In this document: in pieces, positions 26,680-39,792 of the stretch
Layout of the letters: the number at the start of each line of letters is the position of its first letter
Position numbering within the stretch: the first letter of the stretch is position 1
DNA from: Cryptomeria japonica
Lineage: Eukaryota; Streptophyta; Pinopsida; Cupressales; Cupressaceae
DNA: 64,000 bases
Reading direction: 5' to 3'
NCBI RefSeq assembly: GCF_030272615.1
Contig: NC_081412.1
Coordinates: 474,431,657-474,495,656 of the forward strand
Position numbers and translations under genes: made by a program
The notes under the pieces: model-generated
Databases searched by the model: none
What the model saw: the letters and a program-made list of their open reading frames with translations, nothing else
What the model was told of the DNA's origin: nothing

Positions 26680-29600
26680 TGTCACGAATCGTTTTATTTA
26701 ATATTGTGCAATTTATAGATGTAATGTGATTTTGAAATTCAAAATAGATTAGATCATTCATAATCTAGTATGAGGAAATATAATATGCTTTTTACTCCTG
26801 CAAATGATATGAAATTAAATATTCTTTTGGGTTTGTCAATGCTGATAAAATTTTGAGTGCAAGTAATGCAGGATGAGGTGAGGGAGGTCGAAGGTGAGAA
26901 CACGAATCAGGTAGAATTGTTTTTAACTAAACGACTTTGATAGAAAAGGGAATCTTTCACACACCACGTTAGGATTTATAATTTGCATCTTGAAAATGTG
27001 GATGATTTAAATGATCTTATGGAGTGTTTGTTCAAACTGAAATGATGAAATTAGAATGAGTAGTAGATTGATTTAAATAATTATACATGTGTATTGATTG
27101 CATGATGTGAGTGGCGATTGAATTGAATTTTAGTTGCATGAGTAATGGTGAAATATTAAGCTTTATGGTTAAAAGAGATAAATGTGTAGATGATTCGAAA
27201 ATGACTATCGATCCTAGGTTTTTATGTCCTCCTTGTTCAGATATGTAAATGTATGAAAAGAGTACTTACAAGTTTAAATTCTTGTAAATTGAATAATAGT
27301 CTAATATATATATATGAGAAATTTAGTCAGTCATATACATATATCAATATCCAATTATAGTGAAATTTGATTTTGTCAAGACTTTTGTTTATACATATAC
27401 GTAATCATTTGAGATCAAAAATATATATGCATTATGTGTATATGAATTCTAATGATAATTCGATCATAGACTTATAGATAAGAGTGTAATTATCAAATAT
27501 TTAAATAGGTTTGAGGAATAATCTATTTTATAAAAATCCATAATATATATATACATTTATATATATTGAATATTTAATTATGTTTAAGTGATTATCTTCT
27601 TGATTTATGATCATGACCATTCGAAATAATGTATTGTATTTATGAAATTAAACTAAGTAATGAAAATTTGATATATATATGTCAAGAAAGGGTTTATTAA
27701 AAAAAACAAAGTTTAATGTTAATATTAAAAGAAGAGTCATTTAATATTATCACTTTATTAAACATACCATATTACACATTTAATATAATATAACCCTTTA
27801 TAAAACATAATAACATAGGGTGGCGGGTTGAACAAGGTGGTCGACTGTTTAAAGCAAATGAAATAGCCACTTTGGTCGGTGAGTAAATAGTATCCTCCAC
27901 CCACGGTAGCCACTTTGGTAGGTTAGTTAATAGTCTTCCTCCACCCACGGTAGATGTTGTTAAAGCCTTTAAACATAGATCAAACATGGAGGCAAGGTTG
28001 TTAAGGTGGGCGTAGCTTAAGATACCACCACTACCACTATCAAAACATAAGCAATGTGCAAAACACTCCCTCCATCCACGATGGTCACAGTCAAAACAAT
28101 TACGTAAACCAAAGCATGATGGAAACTAAAACACTCCCACGACTTGGCATGCAACATCATCTCTACGGTGGATAAGCTGAAATCGACAGAGTCCATGCAA
28201 CAATTAAACTATAACTGAAATGGTTGGAGGTTTTATATGATAAGACTCGAACTTGCCACTTAACAAGGATGATATGTAATCCAACTACTGCATGGAGAAT
28301 ACAGTTAGAACCACATAGTGGAATAGTAAATTAGACCCAGAGGATAGCAGCAAACATAGCCACAGATTTGAATAAATAGACGTATGCACACACTCATTTT
28401 GGTCATTCTTTTCTCACACGAGATTAGAAGAACGAATTTCTTGAAGGGAGAGTTAGAATAGTTTGAGATAGAGGAAGATTAGTTTGATAGAGAAGAAGAA
28501 TAGTTCGATAGAGATGAAGGATAGTTGAATGTAGAGGAAGAATAGTTGGATATTATCATGGAGATTGAGCGATAGAGAGATAGTTGGATAGAGATAAGAA
28601 TTCTTGGAGAGAAAGATAGACTTTGCGATCAAGGAGTCGAATCAATTGACAAAGAACGACAAGGTCAAAAGCTCACAATCCACTCTAAGTTTCCAAGAGG
28701 TTAGAATCTTTTGTTTATGTTTTATTTTATTTGTTAAATTTGGTATAAAATGTGTAAAAAAAAAGGGAAGTTTAGATAATAGATATGTACGTCCAAATGG
28801 GTATCGATTATTAATATCATATTTGAAATGCTTTATAAACCATTGTGGAATAAAATAAAAGAACTTAGAGAAAAGAGGTTGTTAATATCATACTTTGCAC
28901 AAAAATATTTAGTTTTAATTCTATTTTTAGAATGTGTTTACGTACTTTTGTTTACATATGAGATTAATCTCATACATGTTTAACACCTTCTATTGTATGT
29001 ACTTTATTTTAGATGAAAGATTGATTTTAAGATTATTGCTTGTAGAGGTTTATCATTTTTATGAAAGATTGTCTTTAAAAGATATATTACACAAGTAATG
29101 ATTAGTAAGCAACAAAAATGATATCTCTATTTTTGTTTTAAAAGAAAGATTGTATTCTCAAAAGAATTTGTGTTTGACGGAATCAATCTAGGGTTAAGCT
29201 TGAGTTGGAAAAATTTACCTTTCGAGATGGGTGCTGAATGTGGATCCTTTAGGGAGAATAGTTGCCTTTTCCAACTATTATTTTGCTGTGCATGGCATAT
29301 ACTCGGCCGAGTTATTATTTGAATTATTCGTAGAAAAAGATGGAAATTCCTTATTTATACTCTCTACCACATCCTAGTATGATAGTGAATGCTTGTTTCT
29401 TAGAATGAACTAGGAAAAATGAAAATGCATATATTATCTAGGCATGCACCAGATTCCCTCTTGCTTTTGAATTCTTTGGTTAAACCAATTCATGCAGGGT
29501 CGGGTATTCTTGATTGACCAAGAATTTCGGGAAAGCATAAGCTTCAAGGTTGGGTGGAAAAAGCGCCTAATTCTTGTTCTCGTCTACATTCGAAAGACGG

Positions 29601-29833
29601 AAGGAAGCAACTCAGAATAAAGATCGACGGATGCATCTTTTTGTATATTCTTAAGGCAATTTGGGAAGCCTAAGTAGAAAATGAGAACTTCTTTATATTG
29701 GATATTGTATTATTCATGTGCATATTCGATGTTTGCTTATGTTTTGTATAAAATATGCTTAGAGATTGAAATTTTAAGTTTATTTATGAATAAAGCGTAG
29801 TTTAGGGTTAGATCCTAGATTGATGTCTTTACA
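26680..29833 (+). repeat. 3' LTR of gypsy element G
   Basis: 3154 bp, same ends as the 5' LTR. It is 37 bp longer net, mainly through a direct duplication of about 45 bp at about 27860-27950: the phrase CCACTTTGGT(C/A)GGT then CCTCCACCCACGGTAG occurs twice here and once at about 19205-19250. It ends TTTACA at 29833 and is followed by the TSD CTTTG. Confidence 0.92.
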
Positions 29834-30700
29834 CTTTGACTAAGAAATAAAAATACCTTTATCATTTTGATTCACTTGCAACCCAAGAAAGAAGTTCAAC
29901 TCACCAGTCATGGACATTTCAAATTGTTTTTGTATTTCACAAGAAAACTTCTTTCACATGTCATCATCTCCTCCAAATATTATGTCATCCACATATACAA
30001 CAACAATTTGGATCTTATTTGATTCAAATTTAAAGTAAAGATTGTTCTTGGCAGACCCTTTTTGAAAACCTTGAACCAATAAATACCTGTCTAGCCTTCC
30101 ATACCAAGCTCTAGGAGCTTGCTTCAACCCATGCAGTGCCTTCTTCAATCTGCAGACAATATCTGAATCATCTAACAGCTTAAATCCTTCCAATTTCTCA
30201 ATGTAAACTTTTTCTTTTAGTTCCCCATTCAAAAATGTTGACTTCACATCATTTGATAAAATTTGAAATCTTTATATACTACAAAAGCCAAAAACATCCT
30301 AATAGCTTCCATTCTGGTAAAATGAGCATATGTCTCTTCAAAATCAATGCATATAAATCTTGCCTTAAATATCTTAAACTTTTCTAATGCCTCTAAATTC
30401 TCTCTTAAAAATGCAACCCAATTCATTCTAGAGTGATCATCAATTAAGAACCTGAAATGTACCTCACCTTGTAAACTCCTTGTTCTGGCAGGACTGCATA
30501 AGTCTTTGTGCACCAAATCTAATAGTCTGATACAAGATTGTTCTTTTCCTCTGAATGTTCCCTTTGTTTGTTTTCCAACTTGACATTCTCTGCAAACACT
30601 ATTGTCTAGTTTAGTCAGTCTTGGTAAATCTCTAACAAATATTGTCAAACTAATCTTCACCAAATTGTCAAAGATGATGTGACACATCCTCCAGTTCCAT
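29834..30700 (-). pseudogene. Copia A pol remnant: integrase N-part fused to RT by deletion
   Basis: Minus-strand ORFs encode the GAG-pre-integrase end (C-x2-C-Q-V-G-K-Q), the integrase start with D-D-H-S-R-M-N-W, then almost directly the RT segment E-E-T-Y-A and M-E-A-I-R-M-F-L-A-F (30244-30687), and onward through [12 protein letters not shown] to Y-V-D-D-I-I-F-G-G (29954-30247). Most of the integrase core and the RT N-terminus are missing between about 30340 and 30380, yet the reading frame is kept across the join. The left edge is cut by element G. Confidence 0.8.
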
Positions 30701-31302
30701 AGCTAGCTTTCATTGATCTAAGATAACAAACAATGCCCTATACCAGCCTCCAATCGATACATGTTTCCTCTTGTCCTTTTTCCTACATTAATAATAGTTT
30801 CGGATCCCTTCAAAATCTCACAACCACCATCCTAAAAAATAACATTGTAACCATTCTCACACATTTGTCCAACACTTCAAAGACTGTGATGTAATCTTTT
30901 CGCATAGTATACATTGTCAGTGTTATGTTTTCCATCAAAAGTAATAGAACCTATTACAACAATCTGTGTAGTCTGATCATCTCCAAATATAAAAAAACCA
31001 CCATCATACCTTTCAAGTTTTACAAACTTACTTTTGTTACCAATCATATGATTTTAACATCCACTATCAATCAACCATTCATTTCTATATCTTCTAGCAT
31101 GAAATACTAAAGCAACAGTTTCTACAATCTTATTGTTACCTTTTAGAGATATTTCCTTATTGTTTCTAGGTTTAGATTCATGTTTTCCAACCAAAAATGA
31201 ACAATCATCATCTTCATAATCTAACTCATCATTTGAAAAACCTGCATCATCTTTAACATAGTAGGCTTTCTTATTGAACTTTCCTTTATTTTCTTCAAAC
31301 TT
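30701..31302 (-). pseudogene. Copia A protease/pre-integrase region, heavily decayed
   Basis: Between the gag knuckle and the pre-integrase ORF the minus strand retains short matches to the copia protease-to-integrase linker (for example around 30840-31110), interrupted by several stops. No intact catalytic D-S-G could be read with confidence. Confidence 0.5.
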
Positions 31303-31712
31303 TTATTTTGTTCCTCTCTTCAGGCAACTAGATCCATAATGACCAATCTTTTTACATTTAAAACATTTAAGAGGTAACATTATACCTTTATACTTGTCGG
31401 TTCCTCTCTTCAGCTTTCTTACAAAGTTTTCTTCTATTTCATCCAATATCTCATCATCTAAATATTCATCCATATCTTTTGTGGCTTTAAATGTTGTTTC
31501 GGTTCTTGCTTTCTCTTTTTCAAGCTTCCTCATCTCGAATGAAGTCATGGTGCCATACAATTATTCCCTGGTGAACTTGGATGGATCATACGTTTCTTTA
31601 ATAGCAGAAATTTTGTCACTTTAACACTCAAATCCTCATAATTTTTTTCTATCACATCCTTATCATCCAAGGTGCCACCAAGATTTTTGATATCATTCAC
31701 TTCACTGTCACT
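31303..31712 (-). pseudogene. Copia A gag fragment with zinc knuckle
   Basis: Minus-strand ORFs 31303-31560 and 31545-31745 in different frames give a UBN2-type Gag segment with a CCHC knuckle, C-F-K-C-K-K-I-G-H-Y-G-S-S-C (C-x2-C-x4-H-x4-C, intact). The N-terminal half of Gag, the leader and the primer-binding site are absent. Gag joins the middle of the LTR at about 31713 within a short shared CACTAAGTTGC, consistent with a microhomology deletion. Confidence 0.75.
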
Positions 31713-32006
31713 AAGTTGCAATGTCAAAAGAGACGTTTTCCTCACTGCCTCTAGTACCTAACAACATCAACATACAACCACACTACTCAACCATAACTAC
31801 ACACAACCTCACACAAATTCACATCAACAATCCAAATAGATCTTCTTTCCCAATCCACTGCTTCTATATATTCTTCATTAAAATCATCCTTTATTTATAC
31901 TAATCTCTGAAATAGAACTCTCCCAAGTCGGCCAAAGAATTGATCAAAACACAATTTGAAATAGGTCTACACTAAATATTCCCATGGTGGAAAGGAATAA
32001 GAAGTG
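31713..32006 (-). repeat. 5' LTR of copia A, inner fragment
   Basis: It matches 16213 to about 16507 of the 3' LTR. It ends with AAGTG (32002-32006), the left target-site duplication of LTR C, and continues at 57253. Confidence 0.85.
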
Positions 32007-32085
32007 TGTTGGCATTGAGTAGATTGTTGGGATAATGTGCAAATATGTGTTTGGTTTGACTGAGTAATGTGTTGTCATTGAAGTT

Positions 32086-34351
32086 TGTTGGCAACAATGA
32101 AACAAACGAAGAGGGGGGGTAAATGAGTTTGCTCAAAAACTTACTGCAGCTTAAACAGTGATAACTTTAAGAAACTCCCCCTCAAAAAAAGATATAAAAT
32201 CTTGGCGAATTTTTATTTATTTTGGATAAAATTAATAATTTTTATTGGCGAATCTTTCATTTTTTAAAAGAAAAATATTAATTTTATTGGAAAAAAAATT
32301 TACATCAATTTTTTTGTTAGAAAATCTTGGTGAATCTTAGAAAATAATACAAGTATGTATTAATTACTATTGCAAATAATTTCATTTAAAAAAATAACTT
32401 ATAGAAAAGTAGAGGCATAAGGTGGAAATCATTAACGAGTTTAAAGGGTAGACACTACTTTATTTAGTTACTACCATTAATTTAAATTAACCTAATAGAA
32501 TTCTTTGTATTTTGTCAAATAAAATGTACTTAAAATTAGTAATACTCATGGGGCCCAAAATTATTTTTATACCACTAATTTCCATTGAGGTCGACAATTG
32601 AAAAGCAACTCAACCTCCATGAGAATTACCACTTGTAGCTACAATTTACCTCAAGGAATGAAATGATGGACATTAGATTATATTTTGAATTAATTGTGGC
32701 AGTGAAAAATTGCTAATAAAACCCTACTGTAACTAATAATTATGATTTATTATTGGCGAATTAATTTAACTTTTTATAATAAATTATAAAATTTTGGCTA
32801 ATCTGATCCAATCATGTATCAAATATTTTGGCAAATATTTGAGTTCAAATTTTCAATAAAATAAAGTCTTTAGCGATTTAAATAAGACTAAAAGAATTTT
32901 TTGTAAAAATGTCACGATTTAGGTCACCTTAAAACTTGAATTATTAGCCAAATTTTGATTTCTAAATTTTAAAAAATAGCCAATTGGCGAATACTAGCCA
33001 CTAAAAAATCAGTGAACTTAAACCACAAATTAGATCTGATGATAATAGTTTAAAGCATGAAACAGAACAATAACACACATACCACCAAGATTTTTGATGT
33101 GGAAAACCTAGTTAAGGGAAAAACCACAGTGGGAACCTACCCACAATGAGATAATACCCTGTTAGGAGTAAGTGAAATATTACAATGGGAAATTCACATG
33201 CATTTCAGGCACACTGCTTAGAGCTCACTACTCAGACAAGAAACCTAGAAGGGCTACAACCCTTAGGGAAGGCTCACTGCCTTACAAGAAGTCTCACTGA
33301 CTTACAAAAGCATTTGGATTACATCTGGAGAATCATGAACTAATGAAATAACATCTTCACATGCTTGAGTATAATTTCGGTTAAGCTCATTGTCAAATCT
33401 TCTCTACAACACACTTCTTCACTTAACTTCGCACAACTTCCCTACTACTAAATGATTGATACAATATTCACACATAGCATGATACCTCTCAATGATTATT
33501 GCATTCATTTATACAAGTCATCAACCCATGAAATAGAGGTCAGCTTAACACACACTACGTATTACAAAAATATAATTACACACACTATAGCAATGCATGC
33601 AGACCAAAACAATGTCGGCTAAGACATAGTCTGGACCTAAACAAACACCGCAAATATGAAACACCTCCAATAATTATGCCTCGATCATCCGCAACATGCT
33701 ACCACATCATGAATGTCACATATCACAAAGAAAATTACCCAGAACAAGGAAAATACTCAATAGAGTGCACAATAATCAATCTGGACTACCAATTCTCATA
33801 GAACACAATCTAAAAACATTCACAAGCAATGTGAATTACACCACAACAACCACAACATCATCATCTCTCTACCGAAGCTCAAGAACACCAACATAATTGA
33901 CTATCAACATGAAAGATTCACTTGTGGATGAACCAATCAAATTGAGGACACACATCAACATCTAAAATACATCCCAAACATCTACAAGTGAAGATATTAC
34001 AATTCTGGATTAATACACACAAATTTACCAAAACTTGTCAACACTGAATAATTGAAAACCAAGCAGCATGCGGTAGGTATATTGGATAACAAAACTTGAT
34101 CAATTCTTCATGTGGACCTCTGAAACTTCTTCTAAATCAACTAGAGATAAGTAACACAAAACCCATTAATCCGCATCATCTCATCTGTAACTCACAGGCT
34201 AAACCAATTCATTCAATCTGACTACAACACTGAAACACAGAGAGAACATATTCAACATATTCCTTTATCCAACAATTCTCCCCGTATGTCAATCTCCCCA
34301 TATGTTGACATCAATGACAACATATCAACCAATGTCCAACAATCTCTAACA
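32086..34351 (-). repeat. 3' LTR of copia B, carrying a hAT-like insertion
   Basis: About 1.4 kb of LTR sequence colinear with 54773-56122, interrupted at 32156-33014 by the small hAT-like element. The right end is next to the polypurine tract (minus strand AATGCCAAAGGGGGAGAT) at 34352-34369. Confidence 0.85.
32156..33014 (-). mobile_element. 859 bp non-autonomous hAT-like transposon
   Basis: It starts CAGTGATAACTTTAAG and ends ...AAAAAATCAGTG, with 8 bp flanking repeats AGCTTAAA (32148-32155) and AACTTAAA (33015-33022). The uninterrupted LTR at about 54827 reads AACTTAAACC, which confirms insertion. There is no coding region. It is AT-rich, with repeated TTGGCGAAT-like subterminal motifs at about 32193, 32245, 32330, 32753, 32840 and 32984. 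Its ends match those of the 15.8 kb element in the opposite orientation, so both belong to one family. CA...TG ends with 8 bp TSDs fit the hAT superfamily. Confidence 0.8.
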
Positions 34352-34770
34352 ATCTCCCCCTTTGGCATTAATGGAAACATATGAATGTGAAAAATAATCA
34401 ATGCAAAGAAATAAATCAACTTGCAACAATCTCCCTCAAAATCACAAGGATCATCTCCCCCTTTGACAAACAACTCAAATTATAAATCTCTTATTTCCTA
34501 CCCCAAAATTCTTCAGGGTTTTTCACATGCTCTTCTCTCCCCCTTTGACATCAATGACAAAAGCTCAAGAATCGGGATTATCTCCCCCTTTGAACTAGCT
34601 TCACAAATCTGTACATCTAAACCACTGAACACCAACACTGACTACTCCCCTTGAGTAGCAGCCTCATTGATCAATCCAGATCGCAAAATATCTCTATGAA
34701 GTTAATTGGACTAATACAAATCCATGCATATTAGTTCTCATCAGGAGGGGCAATCACCCCTAACTTCTCT
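34352..34770 (-). other. 3' noncoding region of copia B with repeated polypurine motifs
   Basis: At least four minus-strand AAAGGGGGAGA-type motifs lie at about 34352, 34453, 34536 and 34578, often preceded by GATGTC or ATGCC. The one at 34352 abuts the LTR and is the likely true primer. The function of the extra copies is unknown. Confidence 0.7.
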
Positions 34771-37064
34771 TTGAGATACCCAAAAGTATCTTTAGGCAAA
34801 GGCTTTGCAAAGATATCTGCAATCTATTCCTTTGTAGATACATACTCCAATCTGACTTCTTCCTCATTCACAGTCTCTCTCAAGAAATGAAACTTGATTG
34901 ATATATGCTTTGTTTTGGAATGCAACACCAAATTCTTTTAAATATTGATAGCACTTGAATTGTCACAATATATAGCAATAAGGTCATCATAAATAACTCC
35001 TATATCCTTCAACATCTTCTTCATCCAAATTACCTAATTACAATTGCTAGCAGTGGTAATGTATTCAACATTGATAGTAGATAAAGAGATGGTATTCTAT
35101 GGTTTAATTGCCCAATAGACCAATTTATTATCCAAAAAGAATGCACCACCAATAGTACTCTTTCGGTCATCAACATTACCTACCCAATTAGCATCTGTAA
35201 AAGTACTCAAGGTAAAGTCATCATTCTTAGGATACCACAAACCAAAATCATTTGTCCCTTTCAAATATTTGAATATCTTTTTTTACAGTAGTAACATGAG
35301 ATTCCTTAGGATCAGCTTGAAATCTAACAACATGACACACAACATTCATTATATCAGGTCTAGTCGGAGTCAAATACAACAATCCACCAATCATAGATCT
35401 ATATATGGTCTTATTAGATTTTGGAGAATCAACATCCTTTGTCTTGACTTACATCTGGTCACCATAGGTGTACCAACTGGTTTAGAGTCCTCAAAACCAA
35501 ATTTCTTCAATAATTAATTCACATACTTGGACTGAGATATGAAAATACATTTATCCAATTGAGTAATTTGCAATCCCAAAAAGAATTTCATTTCACCAAT
35601 CATACACATCTCAAATTCATTTCGCATCTCTTCAGCAAATTTCTTACATAGGCAATCATTTCCTCCAAAGATAATGTCATCAACAAAAACTTCAACAATC
35701 AAAATTGTTATTCTGATCAACCTTGAAATAAAAATTACTATCACCAGTACCTTTATTGAATCCAAGCTTCATCAAATACTTATCCAATCTGGCATATCAG
35801 GCTCTAGGGGCTTGCTTCAATCCATACAATGGTTTCTTCAACCGGCAAACCATATCCTTTTCATCTATCAGCTGAAATCCATTTGGTTTCTCAATGTAGA
35901 CTTCTTCCAACTTGCCATTAAGAAAGGTTGATTTGACATCTATCTGATAAACTTTGAAATCTTTGTGAGCAACATAGGCAAGATATAATCTAACAACTTC
36001 AATTCTAGCTACCAGAGAAAAAGTCTCCTCATAATCAACTCCTTCCACCTGTGAATAACCCTTACAAACAAGTCTAGATTTATTTCAAACAACTTCACCC
36101 TATTCATTCAACTTATTTCAAAACATTTGTATCCTTAGGTCTAGGAACAAGAATCCATGTATCATTTTTCTCGATCTAATTCAATTATTATTCCATAGCT
36201 AAGTTAATCCAATTTTCAACTTTACATGCTTCATCAATATTTTTATGTTCAATCTTTGAAATCAAAAAAATTTCTTCAGCAAGCCTTCTCCTAGTCATCA
36301 CACCTTTATTCTTATCACCAATTATCTAATTTTCTAAATGATTCAACCTTATGTACCTAGAAGTTTTAGGATTTTCTTGAATTTTAGACTCTTGAACTCT
36401 TTCTTCTGCACAAGCATTTGCACCTTTCTCTTCATTCTCTGACTTTTCCAAATCAATCTGAACTTGACTTTGGGTTAGCACTTGTTTCTCTTTATCTGAA
36501 CTGGCATCATGATCATCAAAATCATGTCCCTAAGATATGTTTTATTTTACATTACCTTCATCAACCTTCACATTAGTACTTTCAACTATCTTTCTCAATC
36601 TTTTACTATAACACTGGTAGGCCTTACTTCTAGTAGAATAACCAAGAAAAATTCCTTCATCACGTCTAGCATCAAAATTTCCAATATCTTCATCTTTGTT
36701 GATATAGCATCTACTTCCAAAAATTTTGAAATATCTAACAGTAGGGGCATGACCAAGCCATAACTCATAAGGAGTCTTACCAGTATCACCTTTTACATTT
36801 ACTTAGTTAAGAGTGTATATTGCAGTACTCAGTTTCTCTCCAGTACACATGCAGAACACTTCCTCCAATCATCATGGTTCTAGCAGCTTCTTGAACTATT
36901 CTATTCTTTCTCTCAATAACACCATTTTGTTGTGGTGTCCTAGAAGCAAATAACTATCTCTTAACTCCATGCTCTTCACAGTATGCATTAAACTCACAAG
37001 AAGTGAATTCTCCAACTCTATCAGATCTCAAACACTTCAGCTTCAATCCAGTCTCAGTTTCAAC
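34771..37064 (-). pseudogene. Copia B pol 3' part: integrase end, RT, RNase H
   Basis: Minus strand from 37064 downward: integrase segment with C-L-R-S-D and then P-Q-Q-N-G-V-I-E-R-K-N (about 36880-37060, TAG after G-V-K-R); decayed integrase C-terminus and linker (36100-36860); RT with [27 protein letters not shown] (35797-36048) and V-D-D-I-I-F-G-G (35514-35765); RNase H and the C-terminal K-P-L-P block (34780-35260). Multiple stops and frameshifts. The integrase is cut at 37064 by the hAT-like element and resumes at 52908. Confidence 0.8.
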
Positions 37065-37648
37065 CAGGGTTTATCTTAGTGGCAAATATTTCACATCGGT
37101 GACCTAAAAAATGGGGAATATATTGTACCGATTGGGGGTGGTCATGTCGCCCGGACTTTATAAATATTCGTCAAATGCATAGCCCAATTTCCCATTGTTT
37201 TATGTAATTAATTGTATCTCTATCAAGATTTCAAAAATAGAATCTATGTTTTCCACATGGTAAATTTAATATTTTCGCCTACACTTTCCGAGGTTGTCTT
37301 AATAGACGGCCATAATTCGCCAATAGCCATATAAAGATTTATTGGCTGGGAGGACCCAATTCACCTGGCATTTTGTGGAAGCATATCTTAATTTACCCCA
37401 ATTTTTGCCAACTCTATTATAATTGCCAATTAATTGGACAACCCATAATCACCTCTAAAATTACATAAGATGTGTTATATTTAATCCTGATTTGCCAAGT
37501 ATTTGTAAACCATATAAAATTCTTTCTAAAATCACCAAAGAAGGATTGAAATAAATACAGTCAAATATAAGATTTATCTCTGCACAATTTAATCGATTCA
37601 GAGCTTTCAATTTGGATTAGTAGAGAAGTTTTAGACTAGGAACAACCA

Positions 37649-37687
37649 ATGTTGTTGACTGCATTGGCAACTCCTAGTGATCTAAAG
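37649..37687 (+). other. Possible first exon and splice donor in the hAT-like element
   Basis: An ATG is followed by 13 open codons and a strong donor, AAG/GTAAGTGATC, about 580 bp inside the left terminus, the right place for a transposase first exon. A matching acceptor is not identified; the TTGCAG at about 40871-40876 is one candidate. This is speculative. Confidence 0.25.
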
Positions 37688-38183
37688 GTAAGTGATCATA
37701 TTTTTGAAGTGTTATAATATTATTCTAAATTCATCTCTATTTTTTTGCATTGTTGAGTTCATTCTATATTTCTCTTAGGAACTTACCCAAAAATTTGAAT
37801 TTGAAATGACTTTCTTGCACTACTGAATCTGGATTCTAATTTCTAAATCTCCTTGGTTAATTGGTTTTTTTTGGTAAGTGTTATCTTTATGGGGATAGCT
37901 CCCTATATTAAAATCAAACCAAGCTGCATAGAGATTAACATCATATTTTCATAGCACACTACCCATTACATCTGACCTCCATTATTAACAAACCCTCATA
38001 TGCTAGAGACCACCCCCTCCCAAAACATAGAAAAATACATATCCTCATCCCCCTTAGATATATTGCAAAATGATGGCCAATTTCTCTCCAATTTCCATCA
38101 CAACTCTAGTGGAAGCCTCTAAGAGCCAGTTATCCCCCTATAGATCATCCTCTGAAATGGAGCCAAATTATTGTTTATCACTC

Positions 38184-39175
38184 CTACCAGATAAACCTCC
38201 CAAGCTTCTTCAATGAGCAATATTTTATGTATCTTTTATGCCTTATGCTTAACAGCCTCCTCGTCCTCCTTCTTGGACCCAACATACCCATCCTCAGAGT
38301 CGAACAAAACATAATTGTCGGGGTTGAAAAAGGTGTGAAACATGCTACTCCCCAAGTCAGCCTCCTCCAGAATGGCATTGGCTATTGCATGCCCATCAAT
38401 TGCATGAATGAACTCGTCAATCCTCTGGATGCACACCTACGTGGAATCCAAAACATCTACCAATGGGCTAATTACAACCTCATACATGAATCCATCACAC
38501 TAGTGTCTGCCTACACCAAGCATTCATTTGACTAAGACCTTCACTGTGACAAACACTCTTTCATCCATATGGAATAACCATCTGCATTGCATTCACACAG
38601 TGTCATCTTTGCACATACAACTCACACCAAAATGATGAACCATGCTTCCCCTATGATGACTCCTTTCCTCTACAACAAGCTTCCTACTGTGTGCCTCCAA
38701 AGTGGCTCTCCCAATCAATCTGGATAACTTTCAGATCCATCTTTCCTCCCGTTTATATCCCAACTCCTTCTGGATTCTTCCATAGATAGCATTGGGAAAG
38801 GAAAAATTACTCTAAACCTCTGTTCCATGCCTAGGAGACGTCCCTTCCAAATCGCCCATAATCAACTTCGTGATACAATTGTCAAAACCAGCAAAGGACA
38901 CAGTGGTACTAATATTCCTTATCTAACTAAGTCCCCTATCCAACTCCTACGCATGCTCGATCATCTCTGCCCAACTTCTACCAATCCTATTCTCTAGATG
39001 ATCCTCCCATTTCCACATGATATCTCAAGTCTAAACCAGAGTATATCCTCCGAGGAAAACAACTATGGATGGTTGATGCTAACCAATCCCCTGCCTTGGA
39101 AGTGGAGATGAATCTTTGCCCTCCATGACACCTATCTCCCTTAATTTCAATAGCTTCCTCAAAGGGAAAAACCAT
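38184..39175 (-). pseudogene. Decayed coding region of unknown family inside the hAT-like element
   Basis: Starting at ATG 39175, protein-like sequence continues to about 38184 through several stops and frame changes. The clearest parts are a C-H-G-G-Q-R-F-I-S block near 39130 and an acidic D-S-E-D-G-Y-V-G-S-K-K-E-D-E-E segment at 38236-38300. Several stops are TAG where CAG would fit. I do not recognise the family. It could be transposase-related, a second element gene, or captured host sequence. Confidence 0.4.
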
Positions 39176-39749
39176 GGTTAAAATTTATTTATTTATTTAT
39201 TTTTATTTCTTTCTTTTATTAAAAACATTCATTCACTTATTTATTAAAACCTTTCATTCCTGACAGTGTTCACACGTGTCTCTAAGTCTATTCTGGGGAC
39301 TTTTTGAAGAAACTTGTGTCCTTCACAACTTCGGCCTGGAATAGAGCTTATGTCGTCGATTAAAATTAATTAAGTATAGACTTAGAGTTAATTAAGTATA
39401 CAATTTATAATAGTGAATTAATTATTAGACAATGCTCAGACCTATCTCTATTTCGATGACTTTTTGAAGAAACCTTTGTCCTTCAAAATTTTGGGCTGAA
39501 ATATAGCTTATGTCTTTGATTTGTGATCATCCAATGGTCATTAAGTCGACTGATTAATTTAATATTTAAATCTAAGTAATGAATAAATTTATACTCTGTT
39601 TATTTCATTTTATTTGTATGTATTTTTAGTTCTCTATTGGTTAATTGCTGAATTAGTTTGTAGATCTAGGGTTAGTGGTTGGATCTTTAGGGTTTACAAA
39701 TAGGTCAATATTTAGCATACATAGATGTATGTACCTATTATGTGATAGT

Positions 39750-39792
<43 letters not shown>

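Larger units (their letters stand above)
18012..29833 (+). mobile_element. Ty3/gypsy chromodomain LTR retrotransposon G, complete but mutated
   Basis: An 11.8 kb element with two 3.1 kb LTRs (TGTCACG...TTTACA), a tRNA-iMet-type primer-binding site, a first ORF, gag-pol ending in a chromodomain-like segment, and a polypurine tract before the 3' LTR. It is flanked by a perfect 5 bp TSD, CTTTG, at 18007-18011 and 29834-29838, inside the pol of copia A. Long LTRs plus a C-terminal chromodomain fit the chromovirus group (Tekay/Del-like); the clade is inference. The LTRs are clearly similar but not identical, so insertion is not very recent. Nine in-frame stops and one frameshift make it non-autonomous. 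Confidence 0.92.

Noticed and set aside
28604-28858. 84-codon ORF in the 3' LTR of G
   Set aside because: It is broken in the 5' LTR copy and shows no known motif, so it is probably not coding.
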